A stretch of 64,000 bases of DNA from Spirogloea muscicola (GCA_009602725.1 WELB01000079.1:396873-460872), one strand, 5' to 3'; positions 1 through 11,758 are shown, counted from the stretch's first letter. A program made the numbers and translations. The notes: generated by a model from the letters alone, not told the origin.

Positions 1-765
1 GGGGGGGGGGGGGCGGAACTGAGGGTCGGTGGGAGCTAGCTAACCCAAGCTGGCCATTCCTTTTGGCCTTTCAGACACTGTTCGTGCCATTGGGTTGGCC
101 TCTCACAGCCATTGTTTTGCATAGAAAATAAGAAAGAGCTGGTTCTTTTGAGCTGGCCTCTTGTAGCAATCGCCCCCTTAAAGAAGAGCTTCTTCTCCTG
201 CATGCTTGTCAAGGAATATGTGCTCATACGTGGGTGCTGTTGTCCCCATTCAGCTGTGCGCCCCTGGTACCGTAGCCACTCTTAGCCTAGGGCTTCCCTT
301 TGTGTAGCTCTCAGCTGTTGTACCAGTCGTAGAATATACTGGCTCAGCTTGGCCTCCCTTGCATTCAATGTGCGCTGCATTCCTTCTCTCATTCTCTCAA
401 TCCAGGTTGTGGCTGCCGCCCCTGACATTTGCCGAATCGCAGTGGCCGATGAGAGGTCGACTGCCCACGCGAGCCAACGGGGCGCAAACGACTTATACTG
501 ACCAAGCTCCACTGGATCACGTACTCGTAAAATCTTCACAGCTTACTGTCTACAGGCCCTTTTTGCAGACTGCAGCCTCTCTGCGTTCAAAAGTGGGCGC
601 GCATTGTTTTGTCAGAGTGTGTCATGACTCTGTATCAGGCTTTTGTGCAAGCATACATTTCTGAGGTCAAGGGTCTGCACAGCCGTCAGTAGTTATGTGC
701 TTTGATAGGCTAATGCATGAGGAGGCTTGACGAACAGATTATCCAATGTGGACGGCTGCGGCAGG
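1..765. repeat. Gene-free flank with decayed copies of dispersed families A and B
   Basis: The window opens with a run of 13 bases that are nearly all G. No coding exon could be supported here. A diverged family A hairpin module lies at about 60-130 (GGTTGGCCTCTCACAGCC). A family B-like stretch lies at about 335-395, with GGCCTCCCTTGCATTCAATG followed by a pyrimidine run and TTCTCTC. The rest holds nothing recognisable and is probably the 3' flank of the reductase gene that ends at 766. Confidence 0.5.
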
Positions 766-3269
766 TCATGCCTGCTGCCAAAGCATGATGTACTTATTAC
801 AGGGCAATGGTTGCGAGGAGCAAAGGTTGAACCTGTGCCACTTGCGGATGGTCGAAGTCCAGCCAGAGAGGACAATAAGCGCCACGATGCGCATAACTCC
901 GCCTAAGCATATCTCTAAGATGGCTGTGGAGAAGAACGGCTGCGGCGCCATCCCCGCATTTAGAAGGTTGAGCATAAAACCGTCAAAGTTTGCGCTCACG
1001 AAGAATCTGCCAGTCTTGATTCCAAGCACCATGGGTTTAGCAACGGCCATGGCATCGACTGCCTTGCTCGTTGACAGGATCTTGGTAATCTCCGGCTTTG
1101 TCTTGTCCTCTGTACAAGCACACACGTGTCGACTTTACATTGTTAAGATCCAGAGGCTGCAACGTAAGAGCATTCAATATGTACCCAAAGAGCGATACAT
1201 AGTCAGCATGAAGAAACAAATCACCAGATCAACGCACGTACAACTCTTCTGACAATATATCAATTTCTTAGGCATAGAGATGTATGATGCACAGAGGACA
1301 ATGCTGTTGTCCAATAAGAGTGCTAACAAGAGAAAATGCTCTAAGTTGACACTTCCATACAATGCATTGATAATCCGCAGCTCACAAGCATAGCGGCAGT
1401 GAACAGACATATACAGCTCTCTGACAAGCTACAGCATCTTATTCCTTCTACTCAAGCATTAATAAGCCAACACAATCTCTCTGACTGGCAAGTTGCACAT
1501 TCTCGTGCATTCAAACTCTTTGATATAACCATTTGACATTGTGGAAGAGCATGACAGTGTTAGTATCAGGAGTAAGGTTGTGCTGAGAGGGTTCTTCCCT
1601 CCTAAGATTCAAGCGGCGTCAGCTGTGAGGCAGCACCAACCTTCTTCCAGCCCTGGCGTATTGGTGTCTGGTGGGAAAACCAAGCACATTCTGATGTTGT
1701 CAGGTAGCAGCTCCTGCTGCAGGACCTCCGCCAGACCGCGCAGCGCAAATTTGCTCGCCGAGTAGTGGGAATATCCATAAACGCCCACCTGCAGGCTAGA
1801 CAATGCTGCATATGCTGTTGAGAGAGACAAACCTGTGAGCAAATGTGATACTCCTCCGAGTGCTATCAGCAACTGGAGTCGCCAACCTTTTAGGCTGATG
1901 GCATACTGAGCAACCATATGGACGAGGCTAAACGCAGACTGTGCACCTGGCCGGCCTGGGAGGAGACAAGGGTGATGCTGCCTGGCCCTTGGAGCTTCGA
2001 GGCCTCTCTCAGACTGGGAAGCGCTGCCTTCACCAGGTGAATTGCTCCCCAAAGGTTGGTGTCCACAACCTACGGGACAGCATTGACACTGCCATTTAAC
2101 AGGATGGAGATCAACATGAGCCGGCTGTGAGCCCGGACTCTGGTCTGGACAACCACAAACTGGAGGACCCAAATGTGCAGGTTGAAGTACAGTTCCTCAA
2201 GCAACAGCTACTCGCTTTGATCACTTGCAAAATGGCCTACACCGTGAACTCCAAACCTAGTCAACGTAAGCCTGTATGACTGTATGCAGTCCAGTATGTT
2301 GGTGCTGTGACCAGCATATCAAGCAGCTAGTGTTGCCTGTTCTACGAGCTCTACTTGCGTTGCTGTGGAAGGGTTATCAACATGGGGCCTGTCAACATAC
2401 TTGGTGCATGTCTTCTAGGGACGTGTCCTCAAAGGTACCCGGCATCGCCACGCCTGCGCTGCAAAGCGAGCAGCCTGAAAGGTGCCAGTTGAGACCATGC
2501 AAGCCCAGTGCATGATTCTGAAGACATCAAGTTTTAAGCATGCACCAGGCCAAGCAGTTGGCAGCCGGCAAGTGGTGTCAGTCATGCTCCGCGGACTCAG
2601 AGCACCAGCAAGGCTCACCAGTGTACTAGCACTGCAATCGGTCCGAACGCCTCAGTGGCCCGGGACACAGCCGACGCCACTGCCGCAGAGTTGCGCACGT
2701 CGGCCGAAACGACTTGGACGTGGGTTTCCGAGCGTGCAGTGCTGCTGACAAGTTGCTCCAGCTGTGGAGACAGACGGCTCCATGGACGTTACCAAGGGAG
2801 CACACAGCAGTTGATGCATCGAGAGAGCCTGCATTGCCTCTCTGTGCCCTCCGGGGCAAGCGCGCTGGGCTTGCAGCTGCAAGCATGCAGGCCCCAACTG
2901 CTCCACCACGCCACCGCCTTTCGAATGTGGCTAACGTCGGCTTGCGGTGATACATGCTGTAGTGCGTGCAGCGGCTCGCAGTCTGCGACGTCGGACTTGC
3001 CCGCAACCTGACCACAATGTGTCACTTCGTGGCGGCACATTGTGGGCTGCTGCGCTGTGGCTAGCTCCAACTTCCCGCGAGGCGCCCGGAAAGAGGAGTG
3101 GCTGCAACTCACGCGCTCCTTCGTGGCCTGCAGCCGCGCGCCGTCGCGCGCCAGGACGGTGACGTGGGCGCCCTCGACCACCAGCAGCTCGGCGGCAGCC
3201 AGGCCGATGCCGCTGGAGCCCCCGGAGACGAGCACGTGCTTGCCCTGCAGCACAGCGAGAAGAGCGCCC

Positions 3270-3302
<33 letters not shown>

Positions 3303-3517
3303 CTCGCCGTCAGGACCTCGAGCCAGCGCGGCTGCAGCTCCGCAGCGGCAGTGGTGGCGAGTGCGCCGGGCACGAAGCCAGTGGCACCTTGAGCGCGATG
3401 CGGCGGGGNCCGTTCCAAGCCTAGCTCCGCCTTCGAACTCGGCTCCCGGGCCGGGGCTAGGGGCGCTCCTCGAGCCGCGCTTTTGATATTTGACAATGTA
3501 AATATCAGCAGCCGCAT
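766..3517 (-). CDS. TSC10: 3-ketodihydrosphingosine reductase (KDSR/TSC10 type short-chain dehydrogenase)
   Basis: Reduces 3-ketodihydrosphingosine to dihydrosphingosine with NADPH, the second step of sphingolipid base synthesis, at the ER membrane. Six exons on the minus strand: 3517-3113, 2761-2619, 2458-2401, 2069-1947, 1788-1641, 1109-766, with GT-AG borders and compatible phases. Exon 1 encodes the nucleotide-binding GGSSGIG motif, exon 2 the SADV segment, exon 3 the CAG motif, exon 4 VSSQAGQ with the catalytic Ser, and exon 5 YSASK with catalytic Tyr and Lys followed by FPPDTNTPG. Exon 6 has the family's C-terminal hydrophobic segment (GFMLNLLNAGMAP, then GGVMRIVALIVLSG). The modelled product is about 406 residues, longer than the usual 320-350. 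The excess is N-terminal, alanine-rich and interrupted by an N at 3409, so the start (3517 or 3532) is doubtful. Head to head with the FAM221-like gene. Function is secure by motif order; the first exon boundary is not. Confidence 0.9.
3409..3409. other. Single-N join inside KDSR exon 1
   Basis: One N within a GC-rich stretch. Four similar single Ns occur at 8814, 17071, 43245 and 56915. Here it lies within the first coding exon and makes the N-terminal frame uncertain. Confidence 0.9.
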
Positions 3518-4038
3518 CCTTTTCTTAAGCATCCTGTTTATGAGCCGCGCGAACCTCAAGGGCTTGTCAGTTGCCGTCCGGTTTTCGGGCATCACTTGGC
3601 GACCTCTACGTGCCGATTCCGCGGTTACTGAGCGGGCCGGCTTAGCAGCCGGTGATGTACAACGTCTATTGATGTGCTCGCCTTTGTAATTGGCTAGCTC
3701 AGAACGTCCATCACTCAATACAGTCATGAAATGCCTCTGTATGCACCTGGCTGGCTTTCACACTGACGTCTTCATGTATCAGCAGCCGCATTCTTTCCAT
3801 CACTCAGTACGCACTCCATCCCCCAGGCCGCCCTCCTGCCCCGCCGCCGCCGCCGCCGAATGCCGCGTCCAGAGTGAGCCGCAGAGAAGCGGCCGGGAGA
3901 GCCGAAGAAAGGACCCACGCGGGGCCTTCGAATAGGCCGGGTGGGGCCTCCATTGCTTCTGGCGCCCACCACCCAGCTCTGGAGGCGCGCCTGCTTCCTC
4001 CAAGAAGGCCAGCACGGGCCGTACGCCTCGGCGCCTCC
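3518..4038. promoter_or_regulatory. Intergenic space between divergent KDSR and FAM221-like genes, probable shared promoter
   Basis: The two starts face away from each other across about 520 bases. The right half is GC-rich, with a CCGCCGCCG run near 3842. A family D copy sits at about 3598-3696 (TGATGTGCTCGCCTTTGTAA is its core), and the string TATCAGCAGCCGCAT occurs at both 3504 and 3778. An in-frame upstream ATG at 3874 could extend the FAM221-like protein. Promoter activity is inferred from gene arrangement only. Confidence 0.4.
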
Positions 4039-5380
4039 ATGGCGCTCGATGGGCGCGGCGAGGCTGTTCCGTCTGCCTCGACTGCGGAGGAGGCCGTCGA
4101 CGGCGGCGTCGAGCAGCGCCCACATGATGGCGACCCCCCCGCAGCTGCAGGGCGAGAGGAGCGGGCCCTCCAGGCCCAGCCACGGCTGCCAAGATTCCGG
4201 TCGGTGATCGCCTGGACATGCAGCGGTGCGGTTGCACAGACAAAGTGCCCTCGTCCAGCCAGCGAGGAGCTGAGTTAACATGTCGGCGCTGCCTTAAGTC
4301 CATGCTGCCTCTAGCGGTCCTCCGCTGCCAGTGTCGCCCAGTCCAGATTAAGGTGGACTCATGGTAGGCTTGCGAGAAAGCGGCAGGGGCTGACTACCTT
4401 CACTTTCCAGTATCGCGAGGATTGTGAGCCAAAGACTGGCCTTGTATTGCAGTCTGCAAACGGCAGTGCATGCCTGTGAGGAGCGAGTCTCGTTGCCTGT
4501 GTGGGCACCTCCTGAAGCACCACTCTGTGGGCACGGCAACAGGGTACGCCGTCAATGCTGACTTTTTGAAAGTGAAGACATGCACTCTTTACAGGGCCAG
4601 TAACACTCCCTTATCCTCATTGGTGTCCATGACAAAGTACACCCGTGTATTTGACTGCATTGCTGGAGGTCTGTTGAGCAGCCTTTTCCTCACTTCTTGC
4701 TGATTTGATGACTGCAGATCCGGTCACTGCTCCAGCGATCAGTGCAAGTGCAGATCGTTCTTCTTCATTGTTGCCAAGGGCTCTTGGATTCTTAGGTGTT
4801 CTTGCAAGGTAAAAACATGCTCATCACTTGACGTCGGTCATGTCAAGACTGAAGGCTAAGGCCCGTCAGTATGTGGGACATGGTCAATAGCAACACACAT
4901 CCCCTGAAATTCTTGTTTTGCGCATCACTCGTCAATTTTAAGGTTCAAGCACTTAGCATTTGATATCACGGTAACATAATTAACATGGCAACACTTCCAA
5001 CATAGATCAGAAGATTTTGCTGTGGTGCTGTTGTCTAGCCGGTTGCTGTCCGTGTTCCAGTCGAGAGCTCTGAGAGGGGCTCCTGTTCCAACTCTGCAGC
5101 ACAAGCATGTTGAACATGACTCGTCTACGCACAAGTGTACCAAGGCAAAATGTGATTGTCGGAGATTCGTCAGCCCCTGGGTGAGGCCTGTGGCAAGCTT
5201 TTCTGTGGATGGTTTTTGACCTTGGTTGGGTGCTAATGCAAGTATTATTTAATCACCCTACTCAGTAGTCTGCAGGTTTGCAATTGCGATCATGCTTGGG
5301 CATCACATCAACAACACATTGTACAGAAAGCAGAACCAAGGCAAGGTTTTAGGATTTTTCAAGATCACTGCTCGACCTGA
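4039..5380 (+). CDS. FAM221-like cysteine/histidine-rich protein
   Basis: Five exons: 4039-4225, 4453-4543, 4718-4808, 5100-5180, 5276-5380, all phase-compatible and giving about 184 residues. The protein is a succession of C-x-C-x2-H/C modules as in FAM221A/B: RCLCGHLLKHH, then SDQCKCRSFFF, RCSCKHKHVEHD, HKCTKAKCDCRRF and VCNCDHAWASH. This order and spacing follow animal FAM221A (CFCTHRYKQH, GCQCRAYLYV, RCRCKHFADQH, CSKCSGF, CACGQPAYAH). The cysteines and histidines probably bind zinc; the biochemical role of the family is unknown to me. The first exon is the least certain: its donor (AGCG|GTGCGG) is weak and an in-frame ATG at 3874 would add 55 residues. The stop at 5378 faces the LEA2 gene tail to tail. 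Family assignment rests on the repeated motifs and is strong. Confidence 0.85.
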
Positions 5381-6150
5381 ATGTACACACAAAGTAAGTC
5401 ACGTCCTTGCACAAGCAGGCAGACCTTTCAGTACTGCAAAGTTGGGGAATGTACTAAAATAATTTGCACATGGCTTTTAGCAAAGTATTGGAGCAATGCA
5501 AAAAATACAATTTTCACATCTCTCCTCTGTCTTGCAGCTTGGAGAGTCTGCTTGCTCCTATGATGGCACCAGAGGTCAATCAAGTGGCCATGATCTTGCG
5601 CGGGGCAAACATATAGGGTAGTCAATCTGACGAACACCCTTCTGGCTGCTCATCCAGCACATTTTCACTCGAATACGTGTGCCACATGCAGAGTACAAGC
5701 TCTGCTGAAGTCATTCTTGCACCACCTTGCGGTTGCTTGACACATGAACATGGGAGGAAGGGGGCCTTCAATGTAGTTTGTGAATGAAAGAATGTGCAGC
5801 TTGTAGCAATATCTTCAAGCGCTAGGTCCACCATTCACTCAACCACCCGGTGTGCTAGGGTGATCCAGTGCGCTTCGCAGTTGTTAATGTAATCATCTAT
5901 TGGACCAATTGTCCAATATAACACTTGAAGAGTGTTCAACTGGGACTTAGCCTGAAAGGTCATTGATCTCCCAAAAGCTTGTGACTTATGCAACTGTACT
6001 GTGCTACAACATACATAGCAGCCGTCAACACCTCCAAGTGACACATCCAGGTCCCCAAGCACAAGCTGCGTCTTTCTGCTGCAGATCATAGAACTATCAT
6101 CATATTATACAAGGGCTAGGTTGACAACAGCTTTGTACGCGCTTGGACGC
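5381..6150. other. Tail-to-tail intergenic spacer
   Basis: The space between the stop codons of the FAM221-like gene and the LEA2 gene. I found no exon with acceptable borders on either strand and no copy of the dispersed families. It presumably holds both 3' untranslated regions. Confidence 0.5.
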
Positions 6151-7885
6151 TCAGAAGTCGATGCCCTTGATTTTAGATGCGCAGGACTTGCTTTCCAAGT
6201 CAGAAGTGACTGGATCCACAGTCACATTGCACCCGAGGTGCACCTGCAATTGTACAACTCGGAATGTCAGCATGAACATGCACAAGCTTTAGCTCCTTCT
6301 GACTGGTGCCTCTTTGTACAGACTGTATCCATTGAGCAGATAAGAGCAATGTTTAGAGGGTGCGGTGTGAAAGAAATGATACTGTGTGCAAATTGTGACC
6401 GTTGTAAAAGCAACGTCAGGAAGATAAGAGCATAAGCAAGTGACGAGAGCACTCTAACATCCTGTACTTTCCGGTCAGAAGTGCATCACGCATCCATGCA
6501 GGCGATTGAGGGTCTATATTTAGAAGCATCAGCAGTGGCTGGCATACCCTGACATGTGGAGATCGCAGTGCGGAATATTCTGCCCTTGCAATCACAAATG
6601 CCTCGACAAAGAAAGTAACTTTCCGCTTGGTGATATCAGCAAGAAGGTCAGCTCCAACGTCAACAACATCGACGTTGCTAAAGACAAAGTCTGCATAGAC
6701 GTTGTTCGTGGCATGCCCTTTCTGCTTAAATACTGGAAGCCTTGTCTTGCCAATGAAGTTGTCCTTGTAGGATATGAGAACTGTGACATTCTCGTATTTG
6801 ATGGTGAATTTATTAGGATTGTGAGCAATGACGGTCACGTTGGTAGCACCGTTGAGTAGGAAAGATGGTATGCCATTGGAGGCAGCTCCTGTAGTCACTG
6901 ATGCATTAAGCACCTGCAGAGAGAAACGTTGAAATTCACAATTCTATCTTGGGTGCCATGCAAGCACTCTATTGTGCACAACCCATGCTTCCCAATTATT
7001 GAAGTGGTGATGAAGGAAGGACTGAAACACTACTCTTAAAGCCTGATCACCTCCAGAAATACTACATGCAGAAGCCTGCCAATGACACGCTAGCATAGCC
7101 ACAGATACTAACCTTGACATCATCAATCTGGAAGTCGGGATCCTTGGGCTTAAAAATCAGCCAAATGATGAGGCCAGCAATGACGATGGCGACGACAAGA
7201 GCAACCACAACCGCAAGCAAGCAGCAGCACCAGCTTTTGAAGCAATTTCTTCTCCTCCTTTCCTGTAGTCAAAAGAGGCTTTTTGAGGTTAGGCCTCCTT
7301 CCAACATTGACCGAAGGTCGCAGGCTTGCTAAAGCATGGTGAATGACACCTGCTACAAGCCAGTTTTTGATTGATGTGAGCTCTGTGATGTGAAGCTTGC
7401 AGGACACTTCACATACGCCTATTGTCATCAGCATGCGACAAATACTGCCGATGCATTTGTTCCTGCACAGCCTCAATGGTGGTGAGTGTGGTGAAAAAGC
7501 TAGACACAGAAGGTAACATTGGAGGGTTTTCAAACTCAAAGTACTTCCACACCGGCAAAGGTCTGCTTTTGCTAGCGCCTACTGCACTCGCATCTAGCAC
7601 ACACTGACGCAGTACATCCGCCAGCACTTCACTGACTTGTAGCAAGCAGTCAGTCGATCGTTAAGCACTTGACATCAGGAGTAAGCCCTGCTTCAGTTGG
7701 CCTCTCGGAAGAGACTAACCGTGCCAAGCTAAACAGGCTCAGGTGTTGGTAAAAGAAAGGGTCCGTCTCACCTCATAGACCACAGGTGGAGGCAACTCGT
7801 CCCGGATGCCTCGCTGGTATGGGCCGGCAGACGGGGTATTGTTATGGTTGTTTGCAGGGGCAGGCGAACCCCATAATTTCTGCAT
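6151..7885 (-). CDS. LEA2-domain (NDR1/HIN1-like) membrane protein
   Basis: Four exons on the minus strand: 7885-7772, 7262-7113, 6913-6548, 6243-6151, all introns in phase 0, giving 240 residues. Residues 1-38 are Pro/Asn-rich and cytosolic in style. A basic ERRRRN stretch precedes one membrane segment (residues about 50-72, LLAVVVALVVAIVIAGLIIW). A KPKDP motif and a LEA_2 beta-sandwich follow, with VTVIAHNPNKF and VTVLISYKD, the two hallmark strands of the fold. The C-terminus ends in GCNVTVDP and SKIKG, typical for the family. NHL/LEA2 proteins are membrane-anchored and have been linked to stress and defence in land plants; the role here is not known. The second LEA2 gene at 30955-32867 shares the membrane segment and K/RPKDP junction but has a different N-terminus. 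Confidence 0.88.
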
Positions 7886-8349
7886 GGTGGCTCTTGCGGG
7901 AACCAGTTCTCGGCAGAATCGGAGACGACGTGCCGTTCACGTACTCTGGCTCTCCACTTCCACTGACAAAGACGCCAAAGTAGCTCGGCAGTATGGTGCT
8001 GCAGTCGGCGCCGGCTGCCACCGTTGCAGGTGCACAGGGCCCCCTGCTGCCGCCGCTGGCTACGAGCGCCCGCTGCCCGCAGAAGGGACCAGGCGGCCGT
8101 TGTGAGTCAGCGGCGTGGCAGGGTGGCAACCCGGAAGGCGCGCGCGGCGGGCTCGTGGCCGGCCTCTGCGGCGCCGCCAGCTGCCTCTGAGGGGGCAAAT
8201 GTGTACCAAAGCTGCTCGCCACGGTGAGGGAGTCCAAAGAAGAGAGAAATGAGGGGAACATCTTCCAGAGGAGACCAGGTTTATTAGGAGGTTTCCCTTG
8301 GGGCTGGCCTCTAACAGCCCATTGTTACAGTGAAGGGCTGTTTCAATCA

Positions 8350-8434
8350 GTCCTTAGCACTCCGGCTCCTTCAGACCTGGTCCATTCCTTTGGGCTGGCC
8401 TCTCCCAGCCACCAGTTAATCTGGCCGCGCTTGC
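8350..8434 (+). repeat. Family A unit, young subfamily
   Basis: Begins TCCTTAGCACTCC, continues TCAGACCTGGTCCATTCC, then the hairpin GGGCTGGCCTCTCCCAGCC, and ends ACCAGTTAATCTGGCCGCGC. It is nearly identical over about 85 bases to the copies at 12011, 12148 and 16058. Confidence 0.85.
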
Positions 8435-8766
8435 TTCTATTGTAGAACCTCCCCTAAACGTCGAGATTGGATCCGTTGCCGTATTGGCTGCCCGAACGAC
8501 GCGGCACTGCGCGGCCGTGCTTCCGAAAAGGGGGGCTGGGAGCGGATAGGTAGGCAAGCGGTTCTGTTTCACGGGCCTCGGTATAACGGGCCCGACGGGG
8601 CTTGGCCCGTCAGCCGACGTCAGAAGACGCAGCCGGGCGTCCAGCCCGACGCCAGCCAGAAGCCCGTTCCAGTATACGAATGCCTAGCGCGCCGCTCGCC
8701 CGCGCTTCTATGTGCCTCACGGCCCACGTGCGCTCTCCTCCGTCCCTCTCCCCCCTCCTCCCCCCC

Positions 8767-8767
<1 letters not shown>

Positions 8768-8813
<46 letters not shown>

Positions 8814-8814
8814 N
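8768..8814 (+). repeat. CT dinucleotide microsatellite ending at an N
   Basis: An uninterrupted run of about 22 CT units followed by a single N at 8814. The N probably marks an unresolved repeat length or assembly join. Confidence 0.95.
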
Positions 8815-9081
8815 CGCCAGCAAAGGCTTCTCCCCACCACCGACTCCTTTTCCCTTCCTCCACCTTTCTGCCCCTTCCTCTGCGCCATCTTGAAACCCCC
8901 CCGGCAGTCTTTCCACCGCAGCGGCTGCTACCCTCCTTCACCCGGAATCTGCGTTCCTGGCATCCTGCCCGCCCTTCTTAGCCGCTGCGGCGTGGTCAAG
9001 CGTTCTGGCGTGCTCCTCCATAATCCTCGCCATTGTCTCGTCATCGCCAGCCAACCGAGCAGCAGGGCTGCGCCAGGCCCC

Positions 9082-11758
9082 ATGGCGTGCAAGGGCTCGG
9101 CGGCACTCTCGCCATCGCACGCTGCCGGCGCGTGCCTCATGCGCTTCTGCTCGGTGGACGAGGACGAACGAGGCAAGCGGCTGCGGCTCATGGCGCCCCA
9201 GCCGGCCACGCCCTTCCAAGCGGGAGGTTCAAGGCAAGCTCTGCAGCCGCACAGCGCGCCCAACCCCGCCATGGATGCCACGGCCCTGATCGCCTGGAAG
9301 CCGCGCAAGGGACGGGCCACCTCCTGGCGGCGCCTAAGCAGCAAGGAGAAGGCCAGCCGACTGCGCATGCTCTCCAACATCTACCGAGAGTCGCTTCACC
9401 ACACCTGTGGCTTCTCAAAGGCTTCTCCACATCCAGTCAAGAGTGAGACAGCTTGGCAAGCTCTCTCACGCTTGCACGGCGACAGCTGTCGCAGGTACCT
9501 CCCATTGGCATCTCAGCACTGCTCGCCGCTGTGACACAATCTGTTTGTCCTCAGCATGTCTGTGGCACCTTGTCAAGGCACCTAGCCACCATCTTGAAAT
9601 AGCAGCAATGGCTGCCAAAGAATACGGTTGCAATAGATGGTGACACTGAAATTGATGTTCAGCAACCTGGATGCCTTGAATCCTGACAGCTGGCTGTCTG
9701 CGGACGGGCCTGCGTGTGCCACGTCCAAGTGTCCCCCTTCGTTGCCGAGCTCGAGGAGCGCGGCCAGCCCACTCGTACCTCCTCTCAACCCCTTCGCCAG
9801 TTTCAGAGGCTGGCTTGCAGCTGCAGAGGGCAATGACACCATGCATGGTCACCACAGGGAATCCGTAAGCCCGTGCAACAGCATCATGGAGCTGGCTAGA
9901 CGCCAAGAGTGCTCGTCAGAGGTACAGAAGGGTGCGGCTGTGGCATGGAGTGAACGATACTGCGACTCAAGACCTACGGTATTCACATTTCCCACTGCTC
10001 GAGATCAGGGTTCCTGCACGAGGAAGAGCTGCGCCAGGTCACTTTCGTTTGATGAGGAACAAAATCTTCGAGCAGCCCAAGCAGATCCAAAAGAATCACA
10101 ACAAGCTTCACAACTTGACAACGTCTTTGATGACGACTCGGGCCAGACTTACAACGAGCACCTGATACTTCTCCAAGAAAAACAGGTTTCTGCCCAGGCG
10201 CTCTGCGGCTGCACCCACTAGCATGCGGACATTCAGTTGTTCAAGGCAAAGCCATCTGGCAAAACCTATGTGACAGATATTGTCCTTACCCGAGCGTTGA
10301 ATCCTAAACTCAGCCCGGCAAATTGCAAACTAGCACCAAAGCTAGTACTTTGAAATGTGGATATTGCTCTACCTCACAGATCTGACAAGAGTGTTATGCT
10401 TACCTGTCTCCAGTTACACATCGTCTTGGTGCGATTACCTCTAGTGGCACTGCAATTGCGAGCCGACATCGACATTGGCAAGCCGACATTGCGTGTCCGC
10501 CATGGACTACTACAAGTGACTCACACTATGCCAACATGCAAACCAACAGTCTGGGCTCGTGACATCAAGTGTGACCCGTATAACATGTTCAGCAACGCGA
10601 GCTGCTTTGGAGGTACAGTCATGTCAGAGAAGGGCTATCCTGAATAGGCAGTTGCGTAGTCTGTAAGACTGACCATAAGTGCGTCATTTCAACTTTCAGA
10701 GCTGCTGATGCTAAGACAGCATGCCTGTGGCATGACTCTAGACTGTGATCTTTTAAGCATTTCACTGACTTCTTGGAGCCCACTGTGTTGTCTTTTGTGG
10801 AAATACAGCTGGAAAGTCGAGTGCACCCAATATTGTGCAGGTCTACGAGAAGCAGTGGATTCCAATTGGCATTCTTCAATGGTTGTCGGCAACGATGCTG
10901 CAGTACTTGGCCATAAAGATTGTGTAGTATCCAGATCCGCTTGCTACGTACGACAACTTTAGAGGCAGATAGAAGCAGCTCAAGAGCCTGCAGGCAGCTC
11001 ATGCAAGGGTGCTGAACAGAGCTCTTCAGCTTCCATGTATTCCTGCATCTTAGTAAAGCGTATTAGTTGCCAGGCCCTGACTCATGTTGTCAAGGATGGA
11101 GGGGAAGATGCTGCTAGCTGCCTTACTGGCACACCCATACAAGTAGTTGGAGCACCCTAGCTGTCAGTCCCATGAATTGTGCGCTAGAGGAGAAGTCGAC
11201 AGTAGAGGCGAAGGCTGTCATCTGTAGTAGTAGAGCCTCACAGTCTGAACCCAGCTCAGGGGCGCATATTGCTGGTGACCTGACTTCATTTACTCGTGAA
11301 TTTAGATCAGGGAGATGACTCTGTTTGAAGGTTTTCATTGGCCTTACTTGAAGATCGACTCATTGAAGGCCATGCATGGCTAGCAGAAAGGCCAGCGAGA
11401 TGAGGCAAAGGCAGAGGCAGAGGTTGATCTAGATGAGAGGGATAGGCAAACAAATGTTCGTACGAAATGCTTGCGCAGAGCATGCGCACTTACAGATGTT
11501 CAATCAGAGGTCAGTACAGGCACGTGTCAAGAGCAGCGAGGCAACATAATTAGAGGCAGTGAACAATCACTAGGTCTTGCTTCGAGGAAGCGTGAAAATG
11601 ACAAGAATGTTGGTCATGATGTTGGTCATGACATGAAGGCGGCCTTGAGCAAAAGTGCACGCAGGCAAAGACACTGTGCTGTTAAGCACTCGGTATTGAC
11701 AGCTTCAAGGCGGTCCTCTGAACAACTCATAACTCCTCAGCCTCACAAACAATCATGA
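9082..11758 (+). CDS. Unrecognised multi-exon protein (tentative model)
   Basis: I do not recognise this gene. Candidate exons whose phases agree are 9082-9494 (ATG at 9082, donor CGCAG|GTACC), 9663-10185 and 10841-10921, possibly continuing at 10973. A last open segment at 11494-11758 ends in TGA but its junction is not phase-proven. The first exon has a Trp/Arg/Ser-rich stretch (WKPRKGRATSWRRLSSKEK). The second is Ser/Asp-rich with FDEEQNL and LILLQEKQ. The third reads as an amphipathic helix (WIPIGILQWLSATMLQYLA), and the piece near 10973 also looks helical (LKSLQAAHARVLNRALQL). This suggests a disordered N-terminal half followed by coiled coil. A microtubule-linked QWRF/augmin-like protein was considered because of a distant H-x3-L-x2-A-x-QLP pattern, but the diagnostic motif was not found. 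Exon ends after 10185 are doubtful. Confidence 0.42.

Larger units (their letters stand above)
7886..9081. other. Divergent intergenic region, GC-rich, with family A copy and CT microsatellite
   Basis: Lies between the divergent LEA2 gene and the unrecognised plus-strand gene. It is GC-rich around 7990-8200 and 8480-8760 and contains a near-consensus family A unit and a long CT repeat, listed separately. No exon could be supported, although long open frames occur by composition. Promoters of both neighbours are expected here by position. Confidence 0.45.

Noticed and set aside
3772-4303. Long minus-strand open frames opposite FAM221-like exon 1
   Set aside because: GC-rich composition leaves several frames open; no homology, and the plus strand has phase-linked exons with a clear family match.
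10841-11053. QWRF/augmin-like C-terminal motif in the unrecognised gene
   Set aside because: Only a loose H-x3-L-x2-A-x-QLP resemblance; the diagnostic QWRF block was not found.
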